Shown: positions 24,014 to 32,532, counted from the first letter of the stretch. The stretch is DNA of 32,828 nt from Desulfobacterales bacterium (GCA_027064715.1 JAMOPG010000206.1:1-32828), one strand, 5' to 3'. Numbers and translations: made by a program. The notes: generated by a model from the sequence alone, not told the origin.

Positions 24014-25108
24014 ATGCAACTGAGGGATGATATTTTAGATTTTAGTCCATACTCTCCAGGTCTATCTATTGATGAAATAAAGGAAAAATACAATCTAACC
24101 AATGTTATTAAAATGGCCAGCAATGAAAATCCATTGGGTATATCACCAATTGTGGAAGAGGTATTAAAAAAATATGCTAGTTTTGGTTTTAGATATCCAA
24201 GGTCTGGAAATCTAGAACTGGTTAAAAAGATTTTTAAAAAATTTCATATACCTGAAAAAAATATTGTAATTGGCAATGGTTCTGATGAAATAATCGATAT
24301 TTTGATAAGAATCATATGTACCTCATATAGGGATAATGTAGTCGTATTTGATCCGAGTTTTTCTATATATAGAATACAGGCAAAGTTTCATGGAATAGAG
24401 GTTAAATTTGTCCCCTTAAATAACGACTTTTCATTTAATTTTGAGCAAATGTTAGAATTGATTGACTCACATACAAAAATGATCTTTATAACCAATCCAG
24501 ATAATCCATCAGGATATACGGTATTATCTGAAGAAATAATCAATTTTGTTGATTTAGTACCTTCTTCTGTAATAGTAATAGTAGATGAGGCATATGTTGA
24601 ATTTTGTGATGATCCTGAGCAAGTTACATGCATAAAAGAGGTATTAAAAAGAGATAATTTATGTGTTTTAAGGACATTTTCTAAGATCTATGGACTTGCT
24701 GGGTTGAGGGTAGGTTATGGTATTTTGCCTGAACTACTTGCAGACTATTTTTACAGGGTAAGGCTTCCATTTAGTGTGAATATTTTGGCAGAAAGAGCTG
24801 CTATCTCTGTGCTTGATGATGAAAATTATGTAGAGCTTACGAGAAATACGATAATATGTGGTAGAAGGTATTTAACAGATAGGTTAACATCTCTTGGATG
24901 TTATGTATATCCTTCTCAGGCAAATTTTATAATGTTTAAACCACCAATGGATGCAAATAAGGTATTTGAAGGACTTTTAAAGCAGGGTGTTATAATTAGA
25001 CCCTTGAAGTCTTATGGATTAAAAGATTATCTAAGAGTGAGCATTGGTAGAGAAGATGAAAATAGGATTTTTATATCAGCATTAAAGAAGGTGCTGAGAG
25101 AGGAATAG
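24014..25108 (+). CDS. hisC: Histidinol-phosphate aminotransferase
   Basis: A fold-type I PLP aminotransferase of 364 residues. The N-terminal KMASNENPLGISP segment, IGNGSDEIIDIL near 93, TNPDNPSG (160-167), VDEAYVEF and the PLP lysine in RTFSKIYGLAGLRVGYG (near 223) follow the HisC pattern. RVSIGREDENR near the end supplies the carboxylate-binding arginine. It transfers an amino group from glutamate in histidine synthesis. Other his genes are not present. GGAGG precedes the ATG. cmk follows after 5 nt. Confidence 0.92.
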   Translation: MQLRDDILDFSPYSPGLSIDEIKEKYNLTNVIKMASNENPLGISPIVEEVLKKYASFGFRYPRSGNLELVKKIFKKFHIPEKNIVIGNGSDEIIDILIRIICTSYRDNVVVFDPSFSIYRIQAKFHGIEVKFVPLNNDFSFNFEQMLELIDSHTKMIFITNPDNPSGYTVLSEEIINFVDLVPSSVIVIVDEAYVEFCDDPEQVTCIKEVLKRDNLCVLRTFSKIYGLAGLRVGYGILPELLADYFYRVRLPFSVNILAERAAISVLDDENYVELTRNTIICGRRYLTDRLTSLGCYVYPSQANFIMFKPPMDANKVFEGLLKQGVIIRPLKSYGLKDYLRVSIGREDENRIFISALKKVLREE

Positions 25109-25113
25109 AATAA

Positions 25114-25782
25114 ATGACAGATAGTAAACTCATAATAACAATAGATGGTCCTGCTGGATCAGGGAAGACCACTATAGCAAAGTTGTTGGCAGATAAACTA
25201 AAGATTGCATATCTGGATACTGGTGCTATGTATAGATCCATTGCCCTATTTTTTTTAGATGAAAATGAGATAGATGAAGAAAGACTGAAGAACATATTAG
25301 ATAATATTTCATACACATTGGTATTTGATGGAGAAACATATCAACTTGCATTAAATAATAAGATCTTAGGTAGTGAAATCAGAAGTGAAAAGGTAGGCCT
25401 TTTAGCATCAACAATATCAAAGATTCCCATTGTTCGTAAATACTTAACAGAGTTTCAAAGGGACATAGCAAAAAGACATTCCATTGTGGCTGAAGGAAGA
25501 GACATGGGTACAGTGGTGTTTCCATATGCTAAGTATAAATTTTATTTAACTGCTAAGCCTGAAGTTAGGGCAAAGAGGAGATGGTTGCAGTTAAAAGAGC
25601 TGGGGGTGGAAGCAGATTTGAATGAGATATTAGAGGATTTAAAAAAAAGGGATGAGCAGGACACAACTAGAGAAATAGCACCACTAAAGCCTGCAGAAGA
25701 CGCACATATTATAGATACATCTAATTTAACACTAGAGAAGATATTAACAGAGATGATAAGTGTAATAAATAAAAATGATTAA
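25114..25782 (+). CDS. cmk: Cytidylate kinase
   Basis: Phosphorylates CMP and dCMP. The P-loop GPAGSGKTT is at residues 12-20, YLDTGAMYRS follows, then the EGRDMGTVVFP motif near 128-138 and the lid region RRWLQLKELG and DEQDTTREIAPLKPA. 222 residues is usual. It is 5 nt after hisC and 6 nt before the DUF362 gene. Confidence 0.95.
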   Translation: MTDSKLIITIDGPAGSGKTTIAKLLADKLKIAYLDTGAMYRSIALFFLDENEIDEERLKNILDNISYTLVFDGETYQLALNNKILGSEIRSEKVGLLASTISKIPIVRKYLTEFQRDIAKRHSIVAEGRDMGTVVFPYAKYKFYLTAKPEVRAKRRWLQLKELGVEADLNEILEDLKKRDEQDTTREIAPLKPAEDAHIIDTSNLTLEKILTEMISVINKND

Positions 25783-25788
25783 CCAGTT

Positions 25789-26685
25789 ATGAAGATCCCA
25801 GTCTATCTGTTATACTCTATTGATTATGATAATGAACTAGAAAATGTTTTATTTGAAACTTTAGATAATTTACTAGTTTCAACAGTTAAACGAGTACTCG
25901 TAAAGCCCAATTTTATTGCCAATAAAAATACTCATATCAGTTGTACCAATCCATATCTATTATTTTATGTGTGCAAATATTTTGTAAGCAGAGGTTGTGA
26001 GGTTATTGTTGGTGACTCACCTGCCTTTGGAAGTGCAAAAAAGATTGCACGTGCAATAGGTTTTCAAAAATTGATAAATAATATGCCAGTGGATATAGTT
26101 GAGTTCACAAAGCAGAAAATAGATGGATATCCCTACTCTATTGCTAGAGAAATAAATGATGTGGACCTAATTGTAAATGTGGCTAAATTTAAGGCACACA
26201 ATCAGATGGGCATGTCTCTTTGTGTTAAAAATTTTTTTGGTATTGTGGTTGGGTATGATAAATTAAAGGCCCACATTAGTTATGGAAATGATCATCTTGA
26301 GTTTGCAACCCTTATTTTAGATATCTTAAAATACCTACCATCTACAATAAATATACTTGATGGGATAGTTGCAATGGAAAGTAAGGGCCCTTTAGATGGT
26401 TATGCGAAAAAATTAAATTTAATAGGTGTATCTCAAAATCCTATTGCATTAGATACTGTAATATATACAATGATTGGTGCTACTCCAAAGCAAATACCTC
26501 TTTGGTATGTATCTAATTTAAAAAATCTCATTGGTTCAAAAATAAAAGATATTCAAGCGATAAAGCAAAAAAACATTCCAGACACGCTATATTTTCATTT
26601 TCCGACTATACTAAACGACATAAGTTTTAGGCCAGATAGGGTTATAAAATCCTTTATAAAAAGATTTATTTCAAAAACCTTTTAA
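25789..26685 (+). CDS. DUF362-domain protein
   Basis: 298 residues resembling the DUF362 family: RVLVKPNFIANK (35-46), CEVIVGDSPAFGSAKKIARAIG, VDLIVNVAKFKAHNQMGMSLCVKNFFGIVVG (about 124-154) and NILDGIVAMESKGPLDG. Many DUF362 proteins carry a 4Fe-4S ferredoxin domain at the C terminus; this one has no CxxCxxC motif and seems to be the short form. The function is not known. It is last in the hisC-cmk run and convergent with the LysE gene 44 nt away. I see no clear terminator between them. Confidence 0.8.
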   Translation: MKIPVYLLYSIDYDNELENVLFETLDNLLVSTVKRVLVKPNFIANKNTHISCTNPYLLFYVCKYFVSRGCEVIVGDSPAFGSAKKIARAIGFQKLINNMPVDIVEFTKQKIDGYPYSIAREINDVDLIVNVAKFKAHNQMGMSLCVKNFFGIVVGYDKLKAHISYGNDHLEFATLILDILKYLPSTINILDGIVAMESKGPLDGYAKKLNLIGVSQNPIALDTVIYTMIGATPKQIPLWYVSNLKNLIGSKIKDIQAIKQKNIPDTLYFHFPTILNDISFRPDRVIKSFIKRFISKTF

Positions 26686-26729
26686 AATCATTGGCAAAAT
26701 ATAGATATATATAGCATTTTACCTAAAAA

Positions 26730-27371
26730 TCATAAAAACTTTTGTAAACCATACAAAAAATATGCTCCAAATATGATTAAAATTGCACCGCATATTTTGA
26801 TTATCATTTGATAAAGGGAGTCTTTCATTAGTTTTTTCCCTTTACTAATCCCAAATGCAACAAATGCATACCACAAAAGATCAGCAAGTATGTGGCCAAC
26901 AAAGAAAGTTACAACCCCTAATATTCCAAATTTAGTTGCAGACAGAAGATATCCAAGTCCAATGGTTGCCCACCACAGTGTCCAGTATGGATTTGCAGCT
27001 GAAACTATAGCTCCAGTAACTATGGTGGACTTATCTAATACAGATTTTTTTGTATTTATTTTTTGGGGATTTAAGCTCAAATTTTTTGCATTTTTTAGCA
27101 TATCATATCCCATATAGATTAACATCCCACCACCTAATACACTAACACAAATCAAAAATGTATTTGATTTGAACAAACTGGACATCCCTAAAACAATTGC
27201 AATAACTAAAACAAGCTCTAAAATACCATGTCCCAAAACCAGTAACGGCCCTTCCCAGAAACCTTTTTTAGCGGAATTTGCAATGGTAACTGTAAGAAGG
27301 GGCCCTGGCATCATAGCACCTGATAGGGTTATTATAAAAGATGTGATAAAAAAGGTATAAAAAGATAACAT
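26730..27371 (-). CDS. LysE/RhtB-family exporter
   Basis: 213 residues and about six membrane segments. The N-terminal LSGAMMPGPLLTVTIANSAKKGF (about 15-37) is the LysE family signature (PGP), GPLLVLGHGILELVLV follows, and NPYWTLWWATIGLGYL lies in the second half. Members export amino acids or related metabolites through the inner membrane. I prefer the ATG at 27371, preceded by AAGGTG at a proper distance, to the longer in-frame start at 27425, which would put a charged stretch before the first membrane segment. It diverges from the cytochrome operon. Confidence 0.85.
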   Translation of the reverse strand: MLSFYTFFITSFIITLSGAMMPGPLLTVTIANSAKKGFWEGPLLVLGHGILELVLVIAIVLGMSSLFKSNTFLICVSVLGGGMLIYMGYDMLKNAKNLSLNPQKINTKKSVLDKSTIVTGAIVSAANPYWTLWWATIGLGYLLSATKFGILGVVTFFVGHILADLLWYAFVAFGISKGKKLMKDSLYQMIIKICGAILIIFGAYFLYGLQKFL

Positions 27372-27492
27372 GCAACACCTTTTAAATATTAAAAAAGTTA
27401 GTATACTTCGAGACCAGATTTTCAAAATAATATCAAAAAGTCAAGACGCATATAAAATCATTAAGTTAAAAAAAGAATGGGTTAATTTTATC

Positions 27493-27521
27493 TAGACATT
27501 GCATATTTATATTTTTAACAT
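27493..27521 (+). promoter_or_regulatory. Weak candidate promoter for the cytochrome operon
   Basis: TAGACA (27493-27498), 17 bp, TAACAT (27516-27521). If used, transcription would begin at about the ATG at 27528, so the message would be leaderless. No Shine-Dalgarno sequence is visible before that ATG. TATAAA at 27451-27456 is an alternative -10 without a good -35. Confidence 0.25.
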
Positions 27522-27527
27522 CCACCT

Positions 27528-29309
27528 ATGTACACTAGATTTATTAAAAGTATTTTCTACCTTCTTTTACTTTTATCTTTATCTAGTTGTGGACATTCAA
27601 ACAACTCATGTGTCTCTTGCCATAAAGATGTCTCTTCACCATCCTCCACTCATAGAGAGTGTATTTCATGCCATAAGGGAAATCCCTATGTATCCAATAA
27701 GGAGTTATCCCATAGTTCAATGCTTAAAAACAACCCTTCGTGTCCTGAAAACTGGGATAAATCATGTGGGCAGTGCCACTATTATGAGTTAATGCGCGTG
27801 AAATCGTCTCTTATGTATACAAATATAGGCATGATCAAAAAAATCCAAAGATCGTGGCAGGGAGACACAGAAAATTTGTATTCAGTGTCAAACAGTACCT
27901 CTTTATTTGATGAACATGGAAATCCATTGTTTATTAACCCCATAAGTAAGTTAAATAATTTGGGAGCTATCTTATATAGAAAATTTTGTTTTAAGTGTCA
28001 TATTGGATACGAAGAAAAAGATGTTCGATTATCTGGATGTGCTTTATGTCATTTTAAATATGATAAAGATAAGGGATATTCTCATAAGCTAGTTCCTATA
28101 CCATCTCAAGATGTATGTCTTATTTGTCATAATAGAAGTGGTAGAATTGGACTTAGTTATACTGGATTTTATGAGACCAATAATTTAGTTCCAACTGATA
28201 AATATGGACCTAAATATATGTTAAGTGGTGGAAGATCCCTTGTTAAAATAAAAAAAGATATCCACTTTGAAAAAGGTATGGAGTGTGTAGATTGCCATAC
28301 TTCAAGGGATATTATGGGAGATGGATATTCATATTTTGATAAATCAGATCAAGTAGAGATATCATGTAGTGATTGTCATGGTTCATATAAAAAATATCCA
28401 ACGACTAAAGAAGTTATTGGAGACGGAAAACTTCCCATTATTGAATCAAAAAATTATCATATAAAAATAATGCAAGGCTTTAATATGGTCCTAACAAAAA
28501 AGAATAGGATGTATTCCAATGTATTTTATAAAGACAATAAAATATTTGTCATTGGTAAAAGATCAGGGAAATTGTTTGAAGCACCTATTATTACTAATAC
28601 TAAATATCACAATATCTATGGGCATGATAGACTAAAATGTATTGTATGTCATTCACGTGTAGTTCCACAATGTTTTGGATGTCATACATATTATTATAGA
28701 GATATTTTAGGTTATGATGGAATAAAAAAAGAGATTTCTTATGGTAGGTTTTTAGAAAAAGAGGATTTTAGGCGCGGCTATCCATTTTATTTGGGGGTTG
28801 ATAGAAATAATAAAGTAACTACCTTGACACCTGGATGTCAGACATTTGTTTATATTAAGGCGAAAAATAAATGGATAAAGCAGGGCTATGTTGCAAGATA
28901 CAAGGGGTCAAGGAGGTTGAGATTTGCCCCATTGTTTTCCCATAACATAAAAAAAGAGTCCATATCTTGTATAGACTGCCATTTAAGTTTTGAGATGCTC
29001 GGTTTTGGGAAAGGTGTATTTTTAGAGGATGGAAGGTTTGAGACAATATATTTAGGCAATAAACGATATCCCTTGGAAGGAATACTCTCACTAAAAAAAA
29101 ATAAGGATCTGATCCCTCAACAGGCATTGACCTCAGGGGCAAGACCATTTAATACTCAAGAGATAAAAAGGATATTAAAGGTAAGTCAGTGTTTAGTATG
29201 TCATGGAAAAGACGATGAAATTTATAAAAAACCCCTTGATTATAATAAGCTGCCTTTTTGTCTTAAGTCCTATGAAAGGTTATACAGAGATTTATCCAAA
29301 GATAGATAA
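27528..29309 (+). CDS. Dodecahaem c-type cytochrome lipoprotein
   Basis: 593 residues. The N terminus has a positively charged start, a leucine run and a lipobox ending LSSC (Cys21), so the protein is probably a lipid-anchored periplasmic or outer-membrane cytochrome. I count 12 CXXCH haem-binding motifs: CVSCH (28), CISCH, CGQCH, CFKCH, CALCH, CLICH, CVDCH, CSDCH, CIVCH, CFGCH, CIDCH and CLVCH near the end. Five lie in the first third and two pairs are closely spaced. Additional histidines could be distal ligands. It is the first gene of an operon with a Rieske protein and cytochrome b, so it probably takes electrons from that complex. Its last 107 nt overlap the next gene. I do not recognise a named family. 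Confidence 0.88.
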   Translation: MYTRFIKSIFYLLLLLSLSSCGHSNNSCVSCHKDVSSPSSTHRECISCHKGNPYVSNKELSHSSMLKNNPSCPENWDKSCGQCHYYELMRVKSSLMYTNIGMIKKIQRSWQGDTENLYSVSNSTSLFDEHGNPLFINPISKLNNLGAILYRKFCFKCHIGYEEKDVRLSGCALCHFKYDKDKGYSHKLVPIPSQDVCLICHNRSGRIGLSYTGFYETNNLVPTDKYGPKYMLSGGRSLVKIKKDIHFEKGMECVDCHTSRDIMGDGYSYFDKSDQVEISCSDCHGSYKKYPTTKEVIGDGKLPIIESKNYHIKIMQGFNMVLTKKNRMYSNVFYKDNKIFVIGKRSGKLFEAPIITNTKYHNIYGHDRLKCIVCHSRVVPQCFGCHTYYYRDILGYDGIKKEISYGRFLEKEDFRRGYPFYLGVDRNNKVTTLTPGCQTFVYIKAKNKWIKQGYVARYKGSRRLRFAPLFSHNIKKESISCIDCHLSFEMLGFGKGVFLEDGRFETIYLGNKRYPLEGILSLKKNKDLIPQQALTSGARPFNTQEIKRILKVSQCLVCHGKDDEIYKKPLDYNKLPFCLKSYERLYRDLSKDR

Positions 29310-30351
29310 ATCTTGTGTATCATGCCATGTTGGTTATGAAAAAATGTTGTCTTGCAATATGGCGACAAGAAAAAAAGAAAAAGAATTTGTCAAAGAGGTG
29401 TTTTCAAAATATGATAAGCATTTTTTTAAAAAAAATTGCAACTCATGTCATTTGAAAGATTGTAAAGATTGCCATAAAGTAAAAGATAATCAAGTAAAAA
29501 AGCCAGGTGTATATGATTGTCTTAAATGTCACAATGGGTATTTTATTGGTATAGAGTATATTGGACTGAGTTTAAGAGAACCATCAATAAGATATAAAAG
29601 GGGCATTTTATTTAAAAATAAATATTATATGCTTATGAAAGAAGATGTTCATTTTACTGCAGGGCTAACATGTGCTGATTGTCATAATATGAAGAGTTTG
29701 TTAAAAAAAAATGTAGGCCCTAAAATATGTATTGATTGTCACAAAATAGATAAAAATATCATTGAACATAGTATTAATGCACATTTAGAAAAATTAGAAT
29801 GTTATACATGTCATAGTGCATGGATAAATCAAGAATATGGAACCTATGTTATTAGAAATTATAGTGAAAATGATTTATATAGAGAGAGATTGTGGGATAG
29901 ATATTCAGAAGAATATCAAAGATCAACATTTTTTGTAAAAAGGGATCTTTTTCCAATAGGATTAAATAAAAAAGGTAAACTATCTCCAATAAGGCCCCAA
30001 TTTATTTTTATTTATTCTGATTTGAAGAAAGATATACATAATAAAATAATATCAAAAACATGGAAAGCAATATTTCCACACACAATCCAAAAGGGAACTC
30101 CAACATGTAATAATTGTCATATGAATAATGGGAGATTTTTGCAATCATGTGATAATGATAACAGTGTGTTATCTTTTTTTGATACAAGTTCTAATTTTAA
30201 AGAAAGATTTAATTTTTTGTGTTATAAAGGTCAGTCTTTGTGGAATGGTCGGTTTTATACAAAAAAAGATGTTTTTAAAGCAAAAAAAGATCCAAAATTT
30301 AAAAAATTGTATATCAAAAAATGGGATTTAATATTAAAAGACGTAAATTAA
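29203..30351 (+). CDS. Octahaem c-type cytochrome
   Basis: 382 residues with an N-terminal signal or anchor (basic start, then LIIISCLFVLSPM). Eight CXXCH motifs are visible: CVSCH (38), CNSCH, CKDCH, CLKCH, CADCH, CIDCH, CYTCH and CNNCH. Seven lie in the first 210 residues, the last near 305, so the C-terminal third is haem-poor. The start may be the ATG at 29203 or the one at 29215, which gives a more usual signal peptide (MKFIKN). Either way the gene overlaps the previous one by about 100 nt in another frame, and the Rieske gene by 31 nt. It probably works as an electron carrier in the same bc-type complex. No clear named family. Confidence 0.87.
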   Translation: MEKTMKFIKNPLIIISCLFVLSPMKGYTEIYPKIDKSCVSCHVGYEKMLSCNMATRKKEKEFVKEVFSKYDKHFFKKNCNSCHLKDCKDCHKVKDNQVKKPGVYDCLKCHNGYFIGIEYIGLSLREPSIRYKRGILFKNKYYMLMKEDVHFTAGLTCADCHNMKSLLKKNVGPKICIDCHKIDKNIIEHSINAHLEKLECYTCHSAWINQEYGTYVIRNYSENDLYRERLWDRYSEEYQRSTFFVKRDLFPIGLNKKGKLSPIRPQFIFIYSDLKKDIHNKIISKTWKAIFPHTIQKGTPTCNNCHMNNGRFLQSCDNDNSVLSFFDTSSNFKERFNFLCYKGQSLWNGRFYTKKDVFKAKKDPKFKKLYIKKWDLILKDVN

Positions 30352-30719
30352 TAAAAAAGATTTTTGGCATATTAGCTACAGTTGCATCTTTCTTTTTTTT
30401 ATACAGATTTTTGTCCTTTAAGAGACACAAAAAAATAAAAAAGATTGTATTGCAAAAAAGACTCATATCTCCAAATAGTGCAGTTGTGTATCCAGAAAAA
30501 AGATTGGCTATTTTAAATATAAAAGGTCGACTATTTGCCCTAGATCTTACCTGCACACATCTTGGGTGTACAGTAAATATAAATCAAAAAGAGATAGTTT
30601 GTCCCTGCCATGGTAGTGTTTTTTCTCATAGCGGAAAGCTCATAAAAGGCCCTGCTAAAAAAGATTTGAGGAGTTATAAGGTGATAGAACATGGAAATTT
30701 TTTTGTCATAGAGGTATGA
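30321..30719 (+). CDS. Rieske 2Fe-2S protein of a bc-type complex
   Basis: 132 residues. The N terminus carries a twin-arginine-like KRRKLIKK followed by a hydrophobic anchor (about 14-32), typical of Rieske subunits exported folded by Tat. The cluster-binding boxes are complete: CTHLGC (C78, H80, C83) and CPCHGS (C94, C96, H97), with the disulfide cysteines C83 and C96. It is short, as in b6f-type Rieske proteins. It transfers electrons from quinol at the outer site to the c-type partner. It is followed by cytochrome b after 6 nt. Confidence 0.93.
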   Translation: MGFNIKRRKLIKKIFGILATVASFFFLYRFLSFKRHKKIKKIVLQKRLISPNSAVVYPEKRLAILNIKGRLFALDLTCTHLGCTVNINQKEIVCPCHGSVFSHSGKLIKGPAKKDLRSYKVIEHGNFFVIEV

Positions 30720-30725
30720 TCTTTT

Positions 30726-31349
30726 ATGGGACTTATTAAGGACTTTATTGAGCATCTATTTCCCAAAAAGATAAGACGAGATAATTTAAAGATAACCTAT
30801 ACCCTTTGTCTTGGTGGCCTCTGTTTTTTATGTTTTTTTGTACTTTTAATCTCAGGGATCTTGCTTACATTTTATTATGAGCCTGGAGATAGAGGATATA
30901 ATTCTATTTTGCTGCTAGAGTCTTCAGTATTTGGTGGAATTTTTTTAAGAAGTATCCATAGATATGCCTCAGACTCCCTTTTGATATTTTTAATTTTACA
31001 TATAATAAGGGTTATTTTTCAGGGTGCGTACCTTCCTCCAAGAAGTACCAACTGGTTAACTGGGTGTGTTTTGTTTTTGTTGTGCTTTTTTGAGGCATAT
31101 TTGGGATACGTCTTGGTTCAAGATCAGGTATCCATATGGGCATTAAAAACTGGAATGGAACTTTTAAATTTTACTTTTCTTACAAGAATTATATATAATT
31201 TGATTGTTGTTGATGGAGTATTTGGGGAACTTACCTTTACTAGAATTTATATTTTACATATCATTATTATTCCATTTTTGATACTTATTCTTTGTTCTAT
31301 GCATATTTATAAAATAAGAAAACAAAAAGGAATACTTCCATATATATGA
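30726..31349 (+). CDS. Cytochrome b6-type subunit
   Basis: 207 residues with four membrane helices, the length of the N-terminal cytochrome b part in split (b6/subunit IV) complexes. Haem b ligands are H78 and H92 in the second helix and H178 and H193 in the fourth; the second pair is 15 apart, the b6-type spacing, against 14 in mitochondrial cytochrome b. Cys28 in LCLGG aligns with the YCLGG cysteine of cytochrome b6 that binds the extra haem c(n)/c(i). RSIHR and LHIIRV motifs match b6. It oxidises menaquinol and moves electrons across the inner membrane. It overlaps the next gene by 4 nt. Confidence 0.92.
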   Translation: MGLIKDFIEHLFPKKIRRDNLKITYTLCLGGLCFLCFFVLLISGILLTFYYEPGDRGYNSILLLESSVFGGIFLRSIHRYASDSLLIFLILHIIRVIFQGAYLPPRSTNWLTGCVLFLLCFFEAYLGYVLVQDQVSIWALKTGMELLNFTFLTRIIYNLIVVDGVFGELTFTRIYILHIIIIPFLILILCSMHIYKIRKQKGILPYI

Positions 31350-31765
31350 AAAAAGACAGTAATGGATATTTTGTTTCAATTGATAAGCTGTTTAAGATGA
31401 TAAAAAGGATATCCATAATATATCTATTTTTTCTTGCAATTATTGCCTATTTTTTTCCTGCTCCACTGGGCCCTCCAGCAAATTTTAATACAACAAATAC
31501 TACATTAAAAGCCACATGGTTTTTGGTGTGGATCCAGGAACTCATTTCATATTCTATTGATTGTATATATATTTTATTTATACTAGTTATTTTATTTTTT
31601 TTGCTTCCATATTTTTCAAGAGTAAAACATGTGGAATATGCCATGTGGTTTCCAAGAAATACAAGATACATTCAGTTCATGGCGAGTACTTTGTTATTTA
31701 GTATTATAGCTTTATGGATCATTGGCATGTTTTTTAGGGGGGAAAATTGGCAATTAAGATTTTAG
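31346..31765 (+). CDS. Subunit IV-like C-terminal part of cytochrome b
   Basis: 139 residues, about three hydrophobic segments. It begins with PAPLGPPANFN and then LKATWFLVWIQELISY, which aligns with the PEWYFFPVFQIL region of b6f subunit IV. The quinol-site PEWY tetrad is not conserved here: KATW takes its place and a glutamate occurs in QEL. The later RNTRYIQF and LLFSIIALWIIGMF segments match the last helix. With the upstream b6-type gene it forms a split cytochrome b. It overlaps the tetrahaem gene by 19 nt. The replacement of PEWY is a real departure from the b6f type. Confidence 0.82.
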   Translation: MKKDSNGYFVSIDKLFKMIKRISIIYLFFLAIIAYFFPAPLGPPANFNTTNTTLKATWFLVWIQELISYSIDCIYILFILVILFFLLPYFSRVKHVEYAMWFPRNTRYIQFMASTLLFSIIALWIIGMFFRGENWQLRF

Positions 31766-32520
31766 TTTTAATTGTATTAGATATTATTTTGATTCTAGGA
31801 AATAGTTTTGGTGAAAGATTAAATTATTGCATATCTTGTCATAGAGCCCATTATTTGTCATATAGCAGATGTGAATTTTGTCATAGGGGAATTAGTAAAA
31901 CTAAGAGGAAGCAAATAGCACATTATAGATTGATCCCAGGGGATTATGCCTATTTTAGGTTAAAAGAATCGGATTTTTTTAAAAAAGGGTGTATGCTTGT
32001 TAGTAAACTAGGGTGTAGAAGGTGTCATATGATTTTGGCAAAAGGCAATAATCTTGCTACTTCATTAGATCAGTTACCTAAAAATATAGAAGTTAAAGAA
32101 TTAACTAAAAATTTAACATCACCTCCAGAATTTATGCCCTATTTTTCTCTTACAAATTATCAAATAAAATGTATTATAAATGTGATATTTAATGGAATCT
32201 TTGAATGTAATAGATCAGATGAAAATTTTTGGGTTATCCATTTTGATAGTTCGAGTAATGTCAATGAATTTGTAAAATATTGTGGTAGTTGTCATAAGGT
32301 TATCTCTAAAAGGTATGGGCCACTTGGCAAAGGTTGTGTTGGGCCTAATTTATCCGGGTTATTTTTGAATTTTTTTTACAGCGAAAGGGGAGGGTGGAAC
32401 CAGGATAAACTTATTCAATGGATAAAAAATCCAAAAACTATAGACAAAAGTTCTTTGATGCCCCCAATATCCATTTCTGATAATTCTGTCTCAGACATCA
32501 TTAAAATTTTATCAAATTAA
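31747..32520 (+). CDS. Tetrahaem c-type cytochrome with two class-I-like domains
   Basis: 257 residues with an N-terminal hydrophobic anchor or signal (residues 4-18). Four CXXCH motifs: CISCH (28-32), CEFCH (42-46), CRRCH (90-94) and CGSCH (179-183). The third is followed by MPYF with Met130, and the last by GPNLSG and LMPP with Met238, the pattern of monohaem class I cytochromes with Met axial ligands. So the protein reads as a dihaem N-terminal part plus two class-I-like modules. The start is a TTG at 31747, chosen because AGGGGGG (31736-31742) stands just upstream. It probably replaces cytochrome c1 or f as an output of the complex. Confidence 0.85.
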   Translation: MAIKILVLIVLDIILILGNSFGERLNYCISCHRAHYLSYSRCEFCHRGISKTKRKQIAHYRLIPGDYAYFRLKESDFFKKGCMLVSKLGCRRCHMILAKGNNLATSLDQLPKNIEVKELTKNLTSPPEFMPYFSLTNYQIKCIINVIFNGIFECNRSDENFWVIHFDSSSNVNEFVKYCGSCHKVISKRYGPLGKGCVGPNLSGLFLNFFYSERGGWNQDKLIQWIKNPKTIDKSSLMPPISISDNSVSDIIKILSN

Positions 32521-32532
32521 AGAAAGTGGTAA

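Noticed and set aside
27499-27792. 97-codon plus-strand ORF overlapping the start of the 12-haem cytochrome
   Set aside because: An alternative frame of a gene whose CXXCH motifs fix the true frame.
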